DNA of 64,000 bases. Source: Bog-473 sp963717455 (GTDB lineage: Bacteria > Actinomycetota > Acidimicrobiia > Acidimicrobiales > RAAP-2). The position numbers were made by a program, and so were the translations under genes. A model generated the notes under the pieces. That model was not told the DNA's origin. It ran no database searches and was given only the letters and a program-made list of their open reading frames with translations. The stretch lies in the NCBI GenBank assembly GCA_963717455.1, contig OY970336.1:5022001-5086000 (forward strand), in the 5' to 3' direction. Shown in pieces: positions 8,761 to 17,695 of the stretch (positions are counted from its first letter, which is position 1; each line of letters opens with the position of its first letter).

Positions 8761-9627
8761 CTAGCAGCGATAGATGCGCTCAGCGTTCTCTGCAAAGAGT
8801 TTGGCGCGGGATTCGCTGTCGAGTCCGGACGTCACGCTGCTGAATATCTCATAGAGGTCATCGAACGTGCCGCACGTCGCATCTACCGGAAAATTGCTGG
8901 CGAACATGCAGCGGTCGACGGTGAACGCATCGATGGCGTATTCGATCCAGGGGGCGAAGGCATCGACGCGCATGCACTCCAGCGGCATCGACAGGCCCGA
9001 AAGTTTGCACACGACATTGTCGCCGAGGGTGGCCAGCGCGTCGATACCGACGCGCCAGAGGGCGCGCTCTTCGTCGGAATTCGACCGGGGCCATCCGGTG
9101 TGCTCGACGACGACGATGAGATCATCGAAGTCGGCAAGCTGTGCCGCCGCCAGTTGAAGCTGATCGGGATGGGCCATGAGCTCGAACACCAGGTCCCGCT
9201 CCTGCAGGGCACGAAGCGCTCCGGCGTCGGGAATCGGCCCCACGTTGGCCCCCATCGGGCGGACCCCGCGGAACCGTGAAGCCGTCATCTGCCGCTCGAT
9301 GAGCCCGATGGCCTCCGCAATCGTGTCGGTCGGGGGGAGGCCGCCGATGATGGCGTGGGGACCGCCGCCGGCATCAGCGTTGCGATCGAGCTCGATGGTC
9401 TCCTCGATCGAGTGACGACCGGTCGCTGCCGCAACGTTGATGAACTTCTCGACGTTCCACCTAGCCGTCTCGGCTTGATAGGTGTCGACATCGAAGTGGC
9501 GGCACATCCTCGATGCGTCACCGGCGCCGTGATCCTGAGGGCGCGACAGGTATGGGTACCAGTCCGTGCGGGCAGGGTCCCAGAGGTGTACATGAGCGTC
9601 GACGATCCGCTTGGGCTTGGTGGTCAT
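8761..9627 (-). CDS. Amidohydrolase-2 family (metal-dependent TIM-barrel) hydrolase
   Basis: This 288-residue protein starts at the ATG at 9627, whose A is shared with the stop codon of the upstream SDR gene. The N-terminal RIVDAHVHLWDP is the HxH metal motif on strand 1. The C-terminal DRCMFASNFPVDA carries the conserved aspartate region of the family (lactonase, dicarboxylate lyase and ACMSD relatives). Members hydrolyse lactones or decarboxylate ring-cleavage acids. As the third gene of an operon after a Baeyer-Villiger monooxygenase and an SDR, a lactone-hydrolysing role is attractive: ketone to lactone to hydroxy acid. That pathway assignment is inference from context. Confidence 0.9.
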   Translation of the reverse strand: MTTKPKRIVDAHVHLWDPARTDWYPYLSRPQDHGAGDASRMCRHFDVDTYQAETARWNVEKFINVAAATGRHSIEETIELDRNADAGGGPHAIIGGLPPTDTIAEAIGLIERQMTASRFRGVRPMGANVGPIPDAGALRALQERDLVFELMAHPDQLQLAAAQLADFDDLIVVVEHTGWPRSNSDEERALWRVGIDALATLGDNVVCKLSGLSMPLECMRVDAFAPWIEYAIDAFTVDRCMFASNFPVDATCGTFDDLYEIFSSVTSGLDSESRAKLFAENAERIYRC

Positions 9628-11279
9628 CACCCCGCCATGTGCGGTGGATTGCCGGTGACGATCTCCCGGAGCGTGGCGTTGAGCCAATCGGGTACGGCGG
9701 GCCCACCGTAGACAATGCTGCCCATTGGCCGGGGGTGACCGCGAAGGCCGATCCAGCCGGGACCTATCACCAGCTCCGCACCCGCGAGAGCCGTTGCCTC
9801 GGGGTGACCGAGCAGGTGGGCGACGAGTTCTCCGACCGGTTGGGCAGCCTCCGCCTCCGAAGTCTCGATGCTCGCAGCGAAGGCTGTGACGCGCCCCTCC
9901 GTCGAACCCTCGGCAACTCGCGCCAGCTGCGCCGAGGCCTGGGCTCGACTACGACCACCTCCGGTAGCGGCGTCGGTGAGGGTCACCAGCTGGACCGGCC
10001 GGGCTGCGCTGGATGCGTAGTCGGCGGCCGCCCGGGCCCATCCCGCGTCGGTGTAAATGTGGTCGATGATGCTGCGGTGCTCCACGAGCACCCGCTCCCA
10101 CCCGTCCCTCAAGGTGGCCGTCGGCTGACGATCCTCGGGCGCGACGACGATGGCGTCGATCGGCCCAACGGCGTCGACCACAGAGCTCAGCGCCTTGGCC
10201 GCGTCGCCGAAGCCGTGAGCAACCTCAGCGCGGCGGCAGGCGATGGACCGGGCCTCGAGGGCGGCGGTAAGAGAATCCGCCAATCGTGGACGGTCGGTGA
10301 CGACGGCACAGGTTCGCACGTGCGCCGATGGGGCCTCGGCGGGGCCCGACTCTTCGAAGATCGACCCGAACCGGGGGTTGCCGCCGCCGCCGCTGACCTG
10401 GCTGGCCTCGGCCGCGGCGAACGCGCGGGGGACGACGGCCCCGAGCACCCGGGCGAGGCTGACCACGTCGTCGCTACGCACCGCCTCGAGCAGGCGGGGC
10501 TCCTCTACGACCGCCATCTCCGAGCCGCCGGCGAAGAGCACCCGACCGCTGCACCACCGGAACCGGTCATCGACGAGGTAGGCGCCGAACGGCCCGAGAT
10601 CCTCGGGCTGCGGCACCGACTCGAGCGAGAGTCCGCCCCCACCAGATGCCTTGCCCTCCCGACGAGCGCGCTCGATGGCAGCGGCGACCATTCGGGTGGC
10701 CGCGATCGGTGACATCGCGTTGATGGTCACGCCCGGCGGCGCCTGTCGCCCCAGTTGCCACGTGAGGGCGGCGATGGCCCGCTTGGCGCAGCTGTACGCC
10801 CCGGCATCGGCAGCTCGCCACCCCGACCCGGAGGTGACTCCGAGGATGCTGCCGTGCCCGGCGGCGGCCATGAGCGGCAGCGCGGCATCGAGCACGTTCA
10901 GGTAGCCCCCGAGGTGCACGCCGAGCACCGCAAGCCACTCCTCCTCTGTACCCTCTGCGAAACCAGTGTGCCGCGTGATGCCGGCGACGTTGACGACGGC
11001 GTCGAGCCCGCCGTGCTCGTCGACCAGCTCCCGGAACAGGTCGCGAACCGCGGCGCCGTCGGTGACCGACACCGACGAAGCCCGGGCCGAACCACCGGCT
11101 GCCACGATGCGACCGGCCGTGGTCTCCTCTGGCTCCTGGAGCCGCTCGGAGCCATCGAGGGTTACGAGGGGATCCATAGTGACGACATTCCAGCCGCCAC
11201 GGCCGAGCTCCTCCGCGATCGCCGCTCCGATCCCGCCCCCGCCACCCGTCACCACGGCGACCTGCTGACGCGCGCTCAC
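9627..11279 (-). CDS. Long SDR-family oxidoreductase with second, degenerate Rossmann-like half
   Basis: A GTG start at 11279 overlaps the BVMO stop by four bases (GTGA), which fixes the start and gives 550 residues, twice the usual SDR length. The first half is a classical SDR: VAVVTGGGGGIGAAIAEEL nucleotide loop, VVNVAGIT, VTSGSGW serine region and the YSCAK catalytic pair. The second half (from about residue 330) begins VRTCAVVTDRPRLADSL and continues with SDR-like secondary structure, but no glycine-rich loop or YxxxK is evident, so it is probably non-catalytic. Its place between a BVMO and an amidohydrolase suggests oxidation of an alcohol to the ketone used by the monooxygenase. Confidence 0.9.
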   Translation of the reverse strand: MSARQQVAVVTGGGGGIGAAIAEELGRGGWNVVTMDPLVTLDGSERLQEPEETTAGRIVAAGGSARASSVSVTDGAAVRDLFRELVDEHGGLDAVVNVAGITRHTGFAEGTEEEWLAVLGVHLGGYLNVLDAALPLMAAAGHGSILGVTSGSGWRAADAGAYSCAKRAIAALTWQLGRQAPPGVTINAMSPIAATRMVAAAIERARREGKASGGGGLSLESVPQPEDLGPFGAYLVDDRFRWCSGRVLFAGGSEMAVVEEPRLLEAVRSDDVVSLARVLGAVVPRAFAAAEASQVSGGGGNPRFGSIFEESGPAEAPSAHVRTCAVVTDRPRLADSLTAALEARSIACRRAEVAHGFGDAAKALSSVVDAVGPIDAIVVAPEDRQPTATLRDGWERVLVEHRSIIDHIYTDAGWARAAADYASSAARPVQLVTLTDAATGGGRSRAQASAQLARVAEGSTEGRVTAFAASIETSEAEAAQPVGELVAHLLGHPEATALAGAELVIGPGWIGLRGHPRPMGSIVYGGPAVPDWLNATLREIVTGNPPHMAG

Positions 11280-13104
11280 GATGCCGGCGACCGGGCCTCG
11301 AGCTCCAGGCCTTCGAATGTGCCGGCCTCGAGCCACTGCTCGAGCAGCTCGAAATAGCCGAAGACGTCGCCCCTCCCGCCGCCGTAGTTGCCGTTGCGGG
11401 GGTTCGTCAGTTCCGGGTGACCCTCGTTGTTGAGGCGCGATGGCGTGCAGGCGGACATCACCGCGCTAGGGTCGACGAAGGAGCCGACGATCTTCTGTGC
11501 CCACTCTTCTTCGGCCTCGGCACTCACGTCGAACACGTCCACGCCCTGCTGCGCGAGCTGCCCGATGACACCGCCGACGAACTTGGCCCCGAATACGGCC
11601 AGCTGCGTGTAGTTGACGGTCACCACCGCTTGTTGCCCCGGCGCCGGCATGACGAACATGTTCGGGAAGCCACGGGTCATCATCCCGAAGAGGCTGGCAT
11701 CGCCGTCGGCCCACTTCTCGGCCAGCGTGACACCGCCGCGTCCGACTATCTCGTGGCCGGCGCGTCGGAAGAGTGGGGTGACTTCAGCCTCGAAGCCGGT
11801 CCCGTAGATGATGCAGTCGACGTCGTACTGCTTCCCGTCCACGACCGGGCCCTGCTCGCTGATCCGTTCGATCCCGGCCGGGCAGTCGATCAGCGTGACG
11901 TTGGGGTTGTTGAATGCCAGCAGGTACTCGTCGTGGAAGCACGGCCGCTTGCAGAGATACCGGTAGTACGGCTTGAGGATCTCGGCCGTGGCGGGGTCGG
12001 CCACCAGCTCCTCGACCCGTCGCCGGTGCGCATCCATGACCCCGTAGTCAATTTCTCTGCGCTCCGCCGGAACTCGGCCGACGTCATTCCCTGCGCTCGC
12101 GGGGGATGCTGGACCGCTGCGTAGTCGTGCGTCCACCCGTCGTCGACCTGGTCGACCTCGACGGTGTGGCCCGACATGATGGCCTCAAAATTCTCCATTC
12201 GGGCCTGTTGCCAGCCCGGCACGAGCCCGTGGGCAAAGTCGGGATCCGTGGGGCGGTTGCCCCGCTCGCCGATGGCAGACGGGGTCCGCTGGAACACATA
12301 GAGCTGCTTTGCCGACTCGGCCAGTGGCGGCACACATTGGATGCCGCTCGCCCCGGTGCCGATGAGGGCGACGGTCTTGTCCGCCAGGTTGGTGAGCGGC
12401 TCGTGTCGACCTCCGCCGGTGTAGTCGTAGTCCCATCGCGCCGTGTGGAACGAGCGCCCGGCGAAGTCCTCCATGCCAGGGATGGCGGGCAACTTCATGA
12501 GGTTGAGGATCCCGACAGCCAGGACGTACCAGCGGCACGTCAGCTCGTCGCCGCCCCGGTCGGTGTGGATCTGCCACCGGTCCGCGTCCTCGTGCCACAC
12601 CGCGTGGGTCACCCCGGTGTGGAACAAACCATCGGCCACGAGGTCGAACCGGTCGGCGATCACCTCGAGGTGGCGCAGGATCTCCTCGCCGTAGGCGTAG
12701 CGGTGGGTGGGGACGTAGTCGAATTCCTCGAGCATCGGCAGATAGATGTACGACTCGACATCGCACATCACACCGGGATAGCGGTTCCAGTACCAGGTAC
12801 CTCCGATGCCACCGGCCTGGTCGACGATGCGGATCCGCTCAATGCCGGCCTTGCGGAGCTGAGCGCCGGCGAGCACGCCGGCGATTCCCCCGCCCACGAT
12901 CACGACATCGACGTCGTCAACGACCGGGTCGCGCTCGATGAAGGGCGTGAACGGGTCGTCACGGTAGCGGGCGAAATGTTCGTCCGTCCGCAGGTCCCGG
13001 ATGTCCGCACGGCCGGGTACGAGCCGCTTGTCGCGCTCAAGCAGGTACTTGGTGCGGACGGCCTCGGGGTCGTAGGTCGCGTCCGCTGGATCGAAAGCAG
13101 GCAT
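11276..13104 (-). pseudogene. Baeyer-Villiger (flavin-binding) monooxygenase, one frameshift
   Basis: Two overlapping frames make one protein of about 609 residues, the normal size for a BVMO with N-terminal extension. The first frame (from ATG 13104) has the FAD loop VVIVGGGIAGVLAGAQL, GGTWYWNRYPG, the BVMO fingerprint FAGRSFHTARWD and a second loop VALIGTGASGIQ. It breaks near 12052, where the minus strand has three A residues; four would continue the frame into IDYGVMDAHRRRVEELV and the C-terminal CIIYGTGFEAEVTPLF. So either a real one-base deletion or a read error in an A run. The enzyme would insert oxygen next to a ketone using NADPH and O2. It heads the operon with the SDR and amidohydrolase. 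A possible leaderless start is hinted at by TAGTGT six bases before the ATG. Confidence 0.9.
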
Positions 13105-13363
13105 GCCGTAACACTAGGCCCGTCTGGGTATCGACCTCGGGTGGTGTGGGCAATTCCAGAATTCGGCGGCCTGGCTGGAGAACCTGAGGCGATCTGCTCA
13201 GCGCTCCTCGTGTGAGGGAGAATGGCCTCCTTCGCGCCCTACCCCAACCGTGTTCGCACGTTCCGGGTGATTTGTTCAATCTGCGGGTCTCGCCCTGCCA
13301 GCCCGTGAGCCCAGTCGGTCGACCCCGACGTCATCACTGTCGCGCCCGCGACCCATCGCGTGA

Positions 13364-13711
13364 TCACGATTCCACCAAGAGGTCTTGCCAGTTGGCGGGG
13401 ACCCGTCCGGCTGGTCCTGGCACTGGTTGGTCGATGGGATGATGCTGCGGGGGTGCGAGGCGAGGCCCTTCCATGTATTCGTTTGTTCGGTAGTTCCAAA
13501 ACCAATCCTCGCCTGGCTCGAAGCTGCGGATTACAGGATGACCTGACGAGTTCGCATGCGCGGTCGCGTGCTGGCTGGGCGAGTTATCGCAACATCCAAT
13601 GTGGCCGCACTCCGCACACCGTCGTAGGTGTAGCCACCAACCCCCAGACTCGAGACACTCCACGCAACCGGTCCCGCTCGGTGGAACCTCTGGATCGAAG
13701 GAATTCGTCAT
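13364..13711 (-). CDS. UBP-type zinc-finger protein
   Basis: This is a 115-residue protein starting at the ATG at 13711 behind a GGGAGG ribosome site. The conserved part is GCVECLESGGWWLHLRRCAE, then CGHIGCCDNSPSQHATAHA, then HPVIRSFEPGEDWFWNY. These Cys and His residues form the zinc site of the ZnF-UBP domain, which in eukaryotes binds the ubiquitin C-terminus. Small bacterial single-domain versions are common in actinobacteria and their role is unknown. No operon partner is evident; the gene upstream on the same strand is an ABM protein about 210 bp away. Confidence 0.93.
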   Translation of the reverse strand: MTNSFDPEVPPSGTGCVECLESGGWWLHLRRCAECGHIGCCDNSPSQHATAHANSSGHPVIRSFEPGEDWFWNYRTNEYMEGPRLAPPQHHPIDQPVPGPAGRVPANWQDLLVES

Positions 13712-13922
13712 GTCTGCACCTCCCGATACGTATCTGTCCACTCTGTCAACGGTAGGGGACGGAGCAATGGCGTCATGCGCGACCGCTGCACCGGGTCGCC
13801 TAGGACATGTCCTCCGCTCGAGAACAGGCTGCGGGGAGATCCCGCCGCACATACACCTGGCTGGCAACGGGAGCCCTGTAGGTGCTCGGCTCCTGAGGCT
13901 CAGATCGGTCTCTACTCGGCAC

Positions 13923-14249
13923 TCAAACGTGGTGAACCGACACCACCTCGCACACGACGGGCGCTGGGGTCCCGATCTGACCGAGCTCCCTGAGGTGTGC
14001 TGCCGCCTCGGGATTGCGCCGCATGGCGTCGAACGCCTCCTGGCTCTCCCACTGCGCGTAGTTGATCACCTTCGTGCCGTCGAGGCTCCGGTGGACGTTG
14101 GCTGAGATGAAGCCAGGAAGGTTACGGATCCCGTCCTCCGTCGCCTGCTGCCAATGCTCGACGAGTCGCTGCTGGTCTTTCGGGTCGACCGTGAAGACGT
14201 TGACCAGGGTCAACGTCGAGGTGCCTTCTTGGATGATTGATGTCGTCAT
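13923..14249 (-). CDS. Antibiotic biosynthesis monooxygenase (ABM) domain protein
   Basis: The protein has 108 residues, with ATG 14249 behind AGAAGGAG. The ABM/dimeric ferredoxin-like fold is seen in TLVNVFTVDPKDQQRLVEHW, then PGFISANVHRSLDGTKVINY, then AQWESQEAFDAMRRNPE. Such proteins are small dimeric oxygenases or heme-degrading and quinone-forming enzymes acting without cofactors. It lies 37 bp downstream of the MFS efflux gene in the same direction, so it is likely co-transcribed and under the control of the divergent PadR regulator. Confidence 0.92.
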   Translation of the reverse strand: MTTSIIQEGTSTLTLVNVFTVDPKDQQRLVEHWQQATEDGIRNLPGFISANVHRSLDGTKVINYAQWESQEAFDAMRRNPEAAAHLRELGQIGTPAPVVCEVVSVHHV

Positions 14250-14286
14250 GATTCTTTCTCCTTCTGGTGTCGTTTCTTCTTGGTGG

Positions 14287-15894
14287 CTAACTGACAGTGG
14301 CCGAGGCCATGGTCGTCATTGCGGGACTTGCTTCCTCCAAACCAATGGGCTCGACCTCTGCGGCCGGCTCGGGGGCCGGCGCTGTCGCGAGGGCCGGCAG
14401 GAACCGGGCGGCCACCAGCGAGCCGAGTGCGGCGGCCACCACGGCGACGAGCATCGCCCGGTCGGAACCGGCCATGAACGCCTGGCGGGCGACGTCCACA
14501 ATGGTTTGCCCGAAGGACCCCGGAGCGTGCTGCCCGACGGTGACGGCGCCACCGATCGAGCTCTTCGCCTCGGCGACATAGCGAGCCGGCACGTGGGTGA
14601 GTACGGGACGGAGGTGGCCGGCGAAGACCGAGGATGCGACCGAACCGGTCAGCGCAACGCCGAGCGCGCCTCCGACGAACCGAGTGGTGTCATTCACCGC
14701 CGAGCCCACTCCGGCCTGGGCCCGCGGCAGCGAACCCATGATGGACTCGGTGGCCGGGGCCATGGCCAGGCCCATCCCGGCGGCAACCATCATGTTGGCA
14801 ACCATGAGGAACGGGTAGCCGCTGTCAGCACCCGCCGTCGAGAGCACCCCGAAGCCGACCGCCATGACCGCGAGGCCAGCAGCGACGACCACCTTGGTGC
14901 CGACCCGGGCGGCCAACTTGGCCGACACCGGAGATGCCACGCCCATGGTGAGCGCGAACGGAAGGCAGCGCACGCCGGCCTGCAGAGCGGAGTACCCCAG
15001 CACGAACTGGAGCTGCCGTGTGAAGAGGAACAGCCAACCGAAGAGTGCCAGGAAGATCATCGTCACGGCGAAGCTGGCGGCACTGAAGCGGGCATTGGTG
15101 AAGATGCGCAGGTCGACCATCGGATGCGAGCTGCGCAGCTCGAAGAAGCCGAAGCTCACGAGGAGCGCGACTCCGACCGCAACGATGCCGAGCGTCGTCA
15201 GGCTGAGCCAGCCATGCGAGGGAGCCTCGATGATGGCGTAGACGACCGCGACGATCCCGGCCATCGACAGGAGGGCACCGACCGGGTCGAGATCCTGGGG
15301 GTGAGGGTTGACCGATGGCGGCACGACCAGGCGGCCAGCGAGGAGCGCCACGCCGACGATTGGCAGGTTGACCATGAAGATCGAGCCCCAGGCGAAGTGC
15401 TCGAGGAGCCACCCGCCCAGCGTCGGGCCGATCACGACCCCGAGACCGGCGACCGCCGACCACATGGCGATGGCCTTGGCCCTCTCCGCGGGCGCAGTGA
15501 AGACGTTGGTCAGGATAGACAGCGTGGCGGGCATCACGGCCGCCGCGCCGATCCCCATCACCACACGGCACGCGATGAGCTCGCCGGCCGAGGTGGACAT
15601 GGCCGCGAGTGCCGAGCCAAGCCCGAAGACGACCAGACCGCCGGCGAGGGTCCGGTGCCGTCCGATGCGGTCACCGAGGCTGCCCAAGGACAACAGCAGC
15701 CCCGCCACAGCCAGGGTGTAGGCGTCGACGACCCACTGCAGTGCGCTCGTCGAGGTGTGCAGGTGGCGCACCAATGTGGGCAGAGCCACATTGACGATGG
15801 AGCCGTCGACCACAACGACCAGCAGGGATAGGCAGAGGACGCCGAGGGTGGCCCAGCGTCGGGAGTGGATCTGTTGGGCGGTCGGGGTGCTCAT
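14287..15894 (-). CDS. MFS drug transporter, DHA2 (EmrB/QacA, 14-TM) family
   Basis: The 535-residue protein starts at ATG 15894 behind GTAGGAGG. It has about 14 hydrophobic segments and the drug-antiporter signatures: WVVDAYTLAVAGLLL in TM2, GSLGDRIGRHR (motif A) and LGVVIGPTLGGWLLEHFAW (motif C). Members export toxic compounds in exchange for protons. The gene is divergent from a PadR regulator, with an 86-bp shared region that carries PadR-type boxes, so drug-induced derepression is the likely control. An ABM gene follows. Confidence 0.95.
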   Translation of the reverse strand: MSTPTAQQIHSRRWATLGVLCLSLLVVVVDGSIVNVALPTLVRHLHTSTSALQWVVDAYTLAVAGLLLSLGSLGDRIGRHRTLAGGLVVFGLGSALAAMSTSAGELIACRVVMGIGAAAVMPATLSILTNVFTAPAERAKAIAMWSAVAGLGVVIGPTLGGWLLEHFAWGSIFMVNLPIVGVALLAGRLVVPPSVNPHPQDLDPVGALLSMAGIVAVVYAIIEAPSHGWLSLTTLGIVAVGVALLVSFGFFELRSSHPMVDLRIFTNARFSAASFAVTMIFLALFGWLFLFTRQLQFVLGYSALQAGVRCLPFALTMGVASPVSAKLAARVGTKVVVAAGLAVMAVGFGVLSTAGADSGYPFLMVANMMVAAGMGLAMAPATESIMGSLPRAQAGVGSAVNDTTRFVGGALGVALTGSVASSVFAGHLRPVLTHVPARYVAEAKSSIGGAVTVGQHAPGSFGQTIVDVARQAFMAGSDRAMLVAVVAAALGSLVAARFLPALATAPAPEPAAEVEPIGLEEASPAMTTMASATVS

Positions 15895-15907
15895 GGTTTC
15901 CTCCTAC

Positions 15908-15966
15908 ATGTTGAGATTGACATGTAGTACTCAATATTATCTGACTTGACATGTCAAGATAGATAT
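15908..15966. promoter_or_regulatory. PadR operator region between MFS and padR-like gene
   Basis: Positions 15908-15923 read ATGT-N8-ACAT exactly, the consensus half-site arrangement of PadR family boxes. A second, one-mismatch copy (ATGT-N8-ATAT) is at 15951-15966. A longer inverted repeat CTACATG...CATGTAG surrounds the first. The boxes overlap the likely promoters of both divergent genes, so the regulator should repress itself and the exporter. Confidence 0.75.
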
Positions 15967-15973
15967 GTAGAAT
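15946..15973 (+). promoter_or_regulatory. Promoter of the PadR gene, probably leaderless
   Basis: A perfect -35 hexamer TTGACA (15946-15951) and TAGAAT (15968-15973) are separated by 16 bp. The ATG begins at 15981, seven bases after the -10, and no ribosome site fits between, so the transcript probably starts at or next to the start codon. Confidence 0.65.
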
Positions 15974-15980
15974 CTTCACC

Positions 15981-16553
15981 ATGAGCCTGCGCCATGGTCT
16001 GCTCGATCTGCTCGCCGGCGAGCCCATGAGCGGCTACGACCTGGCCCGCTACTTCAGTGCCTCGATGGGCAACGTCTGGCCGGCCCAGCACAGCCAGATC
16101 TATCCCGAGTTGGCCAAGTTGGTGGCCGAGGGGCTGATCTCCCAGACCGGTGAGGGCCCGAGGGGTCGCAAGGTCTATGAGACGACGCCAGCCGGCATCG
16201 AGGAGATCCGGCGCTGGCTGCGCGACAGTGAACCCGACTACTCGTTTCGCAACGAGGCCCTGCTGCGGGTGTTCTGCCTCTGGGTGCTCCCGACCGAGGA
16301 GGCGCTCGCATGCCTGGCGCGCGACCGGGCCGAGTACGTCCGCCATCTGGGCTACATCGAGAACGTCATCGCCACCCGGGATTGGGCCGCGAGCTCGGTC
16401 GCTCGGGCCAGCCGGCTGTCCATCGAGTTCGGCCGGCGCTTGTACTCCATGCAGATCGAGTGGATCGACTGGGCCACAGAGCAGGTGGCATTGGGGACGC
16501 TCCAGCCCGGCGGTGCACTGCCGGGACTGGTCTCAGCCGACAGCGCGCCCTGA
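15981..16553 (+). CDS. PadR-family transcriptional regulator (long form)
   Basis: The 190-residue product has the PadR winged helix at the N-terminus (SLRHGLLDLLAGEPMSGYDL, IYPELAKLVAEGLISQ, GRKVYETTPAGIEEIRRWL) and a C-terminal helical dimerisation domain of the PadR C2 type. PadR proteins repress transporter or phenolic-acid genes and release DNA on ligand binding. It is divergent from the DHA2 exporter, with PadR boxes between them. Downstream lies a convergent SRPBCC gene. Confidence 0.94.
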   Translation: MSLRHGLLDLLAGEPMSGYDLARYFSASMGNVWPAQHSQIYPELAKLVAEGLISQTGEGPRGRKVYETTPAGIEEIRRWLRDSEPDYSFRNEALLRVFCLWVLPTEEALACLARDRAEYVRHLGYIENVIATRDWAASSVARASRLSIEFGRRLYSMQIEWIDWATEQVALGTLQPGGALPGLVSADSAP

Positions 16554-16678
16554 GACCCGCTGCGCGGTGATCGGATCCGAGGCCATTGTGGCAGCGAAGG
16601 GTGTCCTCGCTCGGCGAAGAATTCGGCATCGCTGAGTAGGTGACAGGCGCGAACGAGTCAAGCAGAGCACCAGCGGGA

Positions 16679-17137
16679 TCAGCGTTCGAGAGCGACAGCC
16701 AGACGATCGAGTGTGAGGCTCATCGTCTGGCGGTTTCGGCCGATGCGATCGGCGACGCCCGAGACCTGCTTGCTGAATTCCAATACGGACTCGGGCCTGA
16801 GGTCTTCGCTCCACTCCGTGACCGTGCACCCCACTTCGGTGGGCTCTATGCGATATCCCCAAGTCGAGTAGTGGAAATCCATCATCGAGCACTCAAATGC
16901 AAAGGCGCGATCCGGATCGGCGTCAATGACCTTGCCCTGAGTCGTCCATTCGTGATCGCCGTGGCGGTTGTGTCCGTCGAAGGTGGCACCGACGACCGGC
17001 CCGTCGAAGCCCTCGTGCCATTCGCAGGCGTAGCACTCCTCGGACCATTCGCCCATGCGGGTCACATCCGAGATCGCTGCATAGACCTCCGCTGGCCTCG
17101 CCCCGATGTCGCGGGAAACCTCGAGCTTGTTGACCAT
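16679..17137 (-). CDS. SRPBCC (START-like, polyketide cyclase) family protein
   Basis: From ATG 17137, behind CGAAGGAG, the protein has 152 residues; a 12-codon longer frame lacks a ribosome site. The pattern is NKLEVSRDIGARPAEVYAAI, then SDVTRMGEWSEECYACEW, then the strand-rich AFECSMMDFHYSTWGYRIEP and a long C-terminal helix. This is the SRPBCC helix-grip fold that binds hydrophobic ligands in a cavity. Function unknown. It is convergent with the PadR gene. Confidence 0.9.
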   Translation of the reverse strand: MVNKLEVSRDIGARPAEVYAAISDVTRMGEWSEECYACEWHEGFDGPVVGATFDGHNRHGDHEWTTQGKVIDADPDRAFAFECSMMDFHYSTWGYRIEPTEVGCTVTEWSEDLRPESVLEFSKQVSGVADRIGRNRQTMSLTLDRLAVALER

Positions 17138-17405
17138 GAGTCGCTCCTTCGCCACACGAAGACGGCCGGACATGCCTCGATGCCAAACTTATCCGCATGA
17201 CAGGGCGCGACCGGCGGTTCAATGAGTGGCGGGGGCTACGACGGTTCGTCCGCAGCCCAGACCTCAGCAAGCGCGAAGGTGCTGGTAGGCGGGCCGTGCA
17301 TATACGCCGCCTAGGCGCTGCACTACTCAATGTCGGCGCTCCCAGTTGGAGTCCCCAAGAACACGCCCCGGCTGCCTGATCGGAGGCGACCTTCGGGCTC
17401 GATGA

Positions 17406-17537
17406 TCAGAGGTCTGCACGCCTCCGGCGAAGGAATGTCCGCTCGCGCTCGTTCCCGACGAGGTCGAGCGCGGCCCGGTAGGCAGCTGCCGCCTCAGTGG
17501 TCCTTCCGAGTCTGCGAAGCAGGTCCGGGCTTTTCAT
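17406..17537 (-). pseudogene. C-terminal tail of an ECF42-like sigma factor
   Basis: On the minus strand 43 codons read SPDLLRRLGRTTEAAAAYRA, then ALDLVGNERERTFLRRRRADL and a stop. This is the last TPR-like helix pair of ECF42 sigma factors; compare RADLLRRLGHADQAEAAYRA at the end of the intact gene at 4944-6173. Nothing upstream continues the similarity, so it is a deletion remnant. Too short for the usual gene callers. Confidence 0.7.
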
Positions 17538-17623
17538 CCTCAGCATGGACCTTGATCGCGCTACCGCTGGCGCTGGGGCTCGTGGTTGCGACCCGCGCCC
17601 GCGCCGCGCCCTTCCCGCCTCGC

Positions 17624-17672
17624 TTGACCTCTGCTATTCAGTGTTACTATGTACTGGTAGTCATTAACACTG
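17624..17672 (+). promoter_or_regulatory. Promoter with perfect inverted-repeat operator for PadR-ABC operon
   Basis: CAGTGTTA (17639-17646) and TAACACTG (17665-17672) form a perfect 8-bp inverted repeat with an 18-bp spacer. A candidate promoter, TTGACC (17624-17629) and TATGTA (17648-17653) with 18-bp spacing, is overlapped by it. The first gene, a PadR regulator, probably represses its own operon here. Confidence 0.65.
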
Positions 17673-17695
17673 AGTAGTGAAGGAGGAGGTGTTCC

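Larger units (their letters stand above)
17138..17695. other. 558-bp stretch without an intact gene
   Basis: It holds a sigma-factor tail fragment (17406-17537, separate entry) and the promoter/operator of the next operon (17624-17672). I see nothing recognisable in 17138-17405. Confidence 0.6.

Noticed and set aside
14062..15831. 589-codon plus-strand frame
   Set aside because: Antisense shadow of the DHA2 transporter; the His/Arg/Glu-rich composition is not protein-like.
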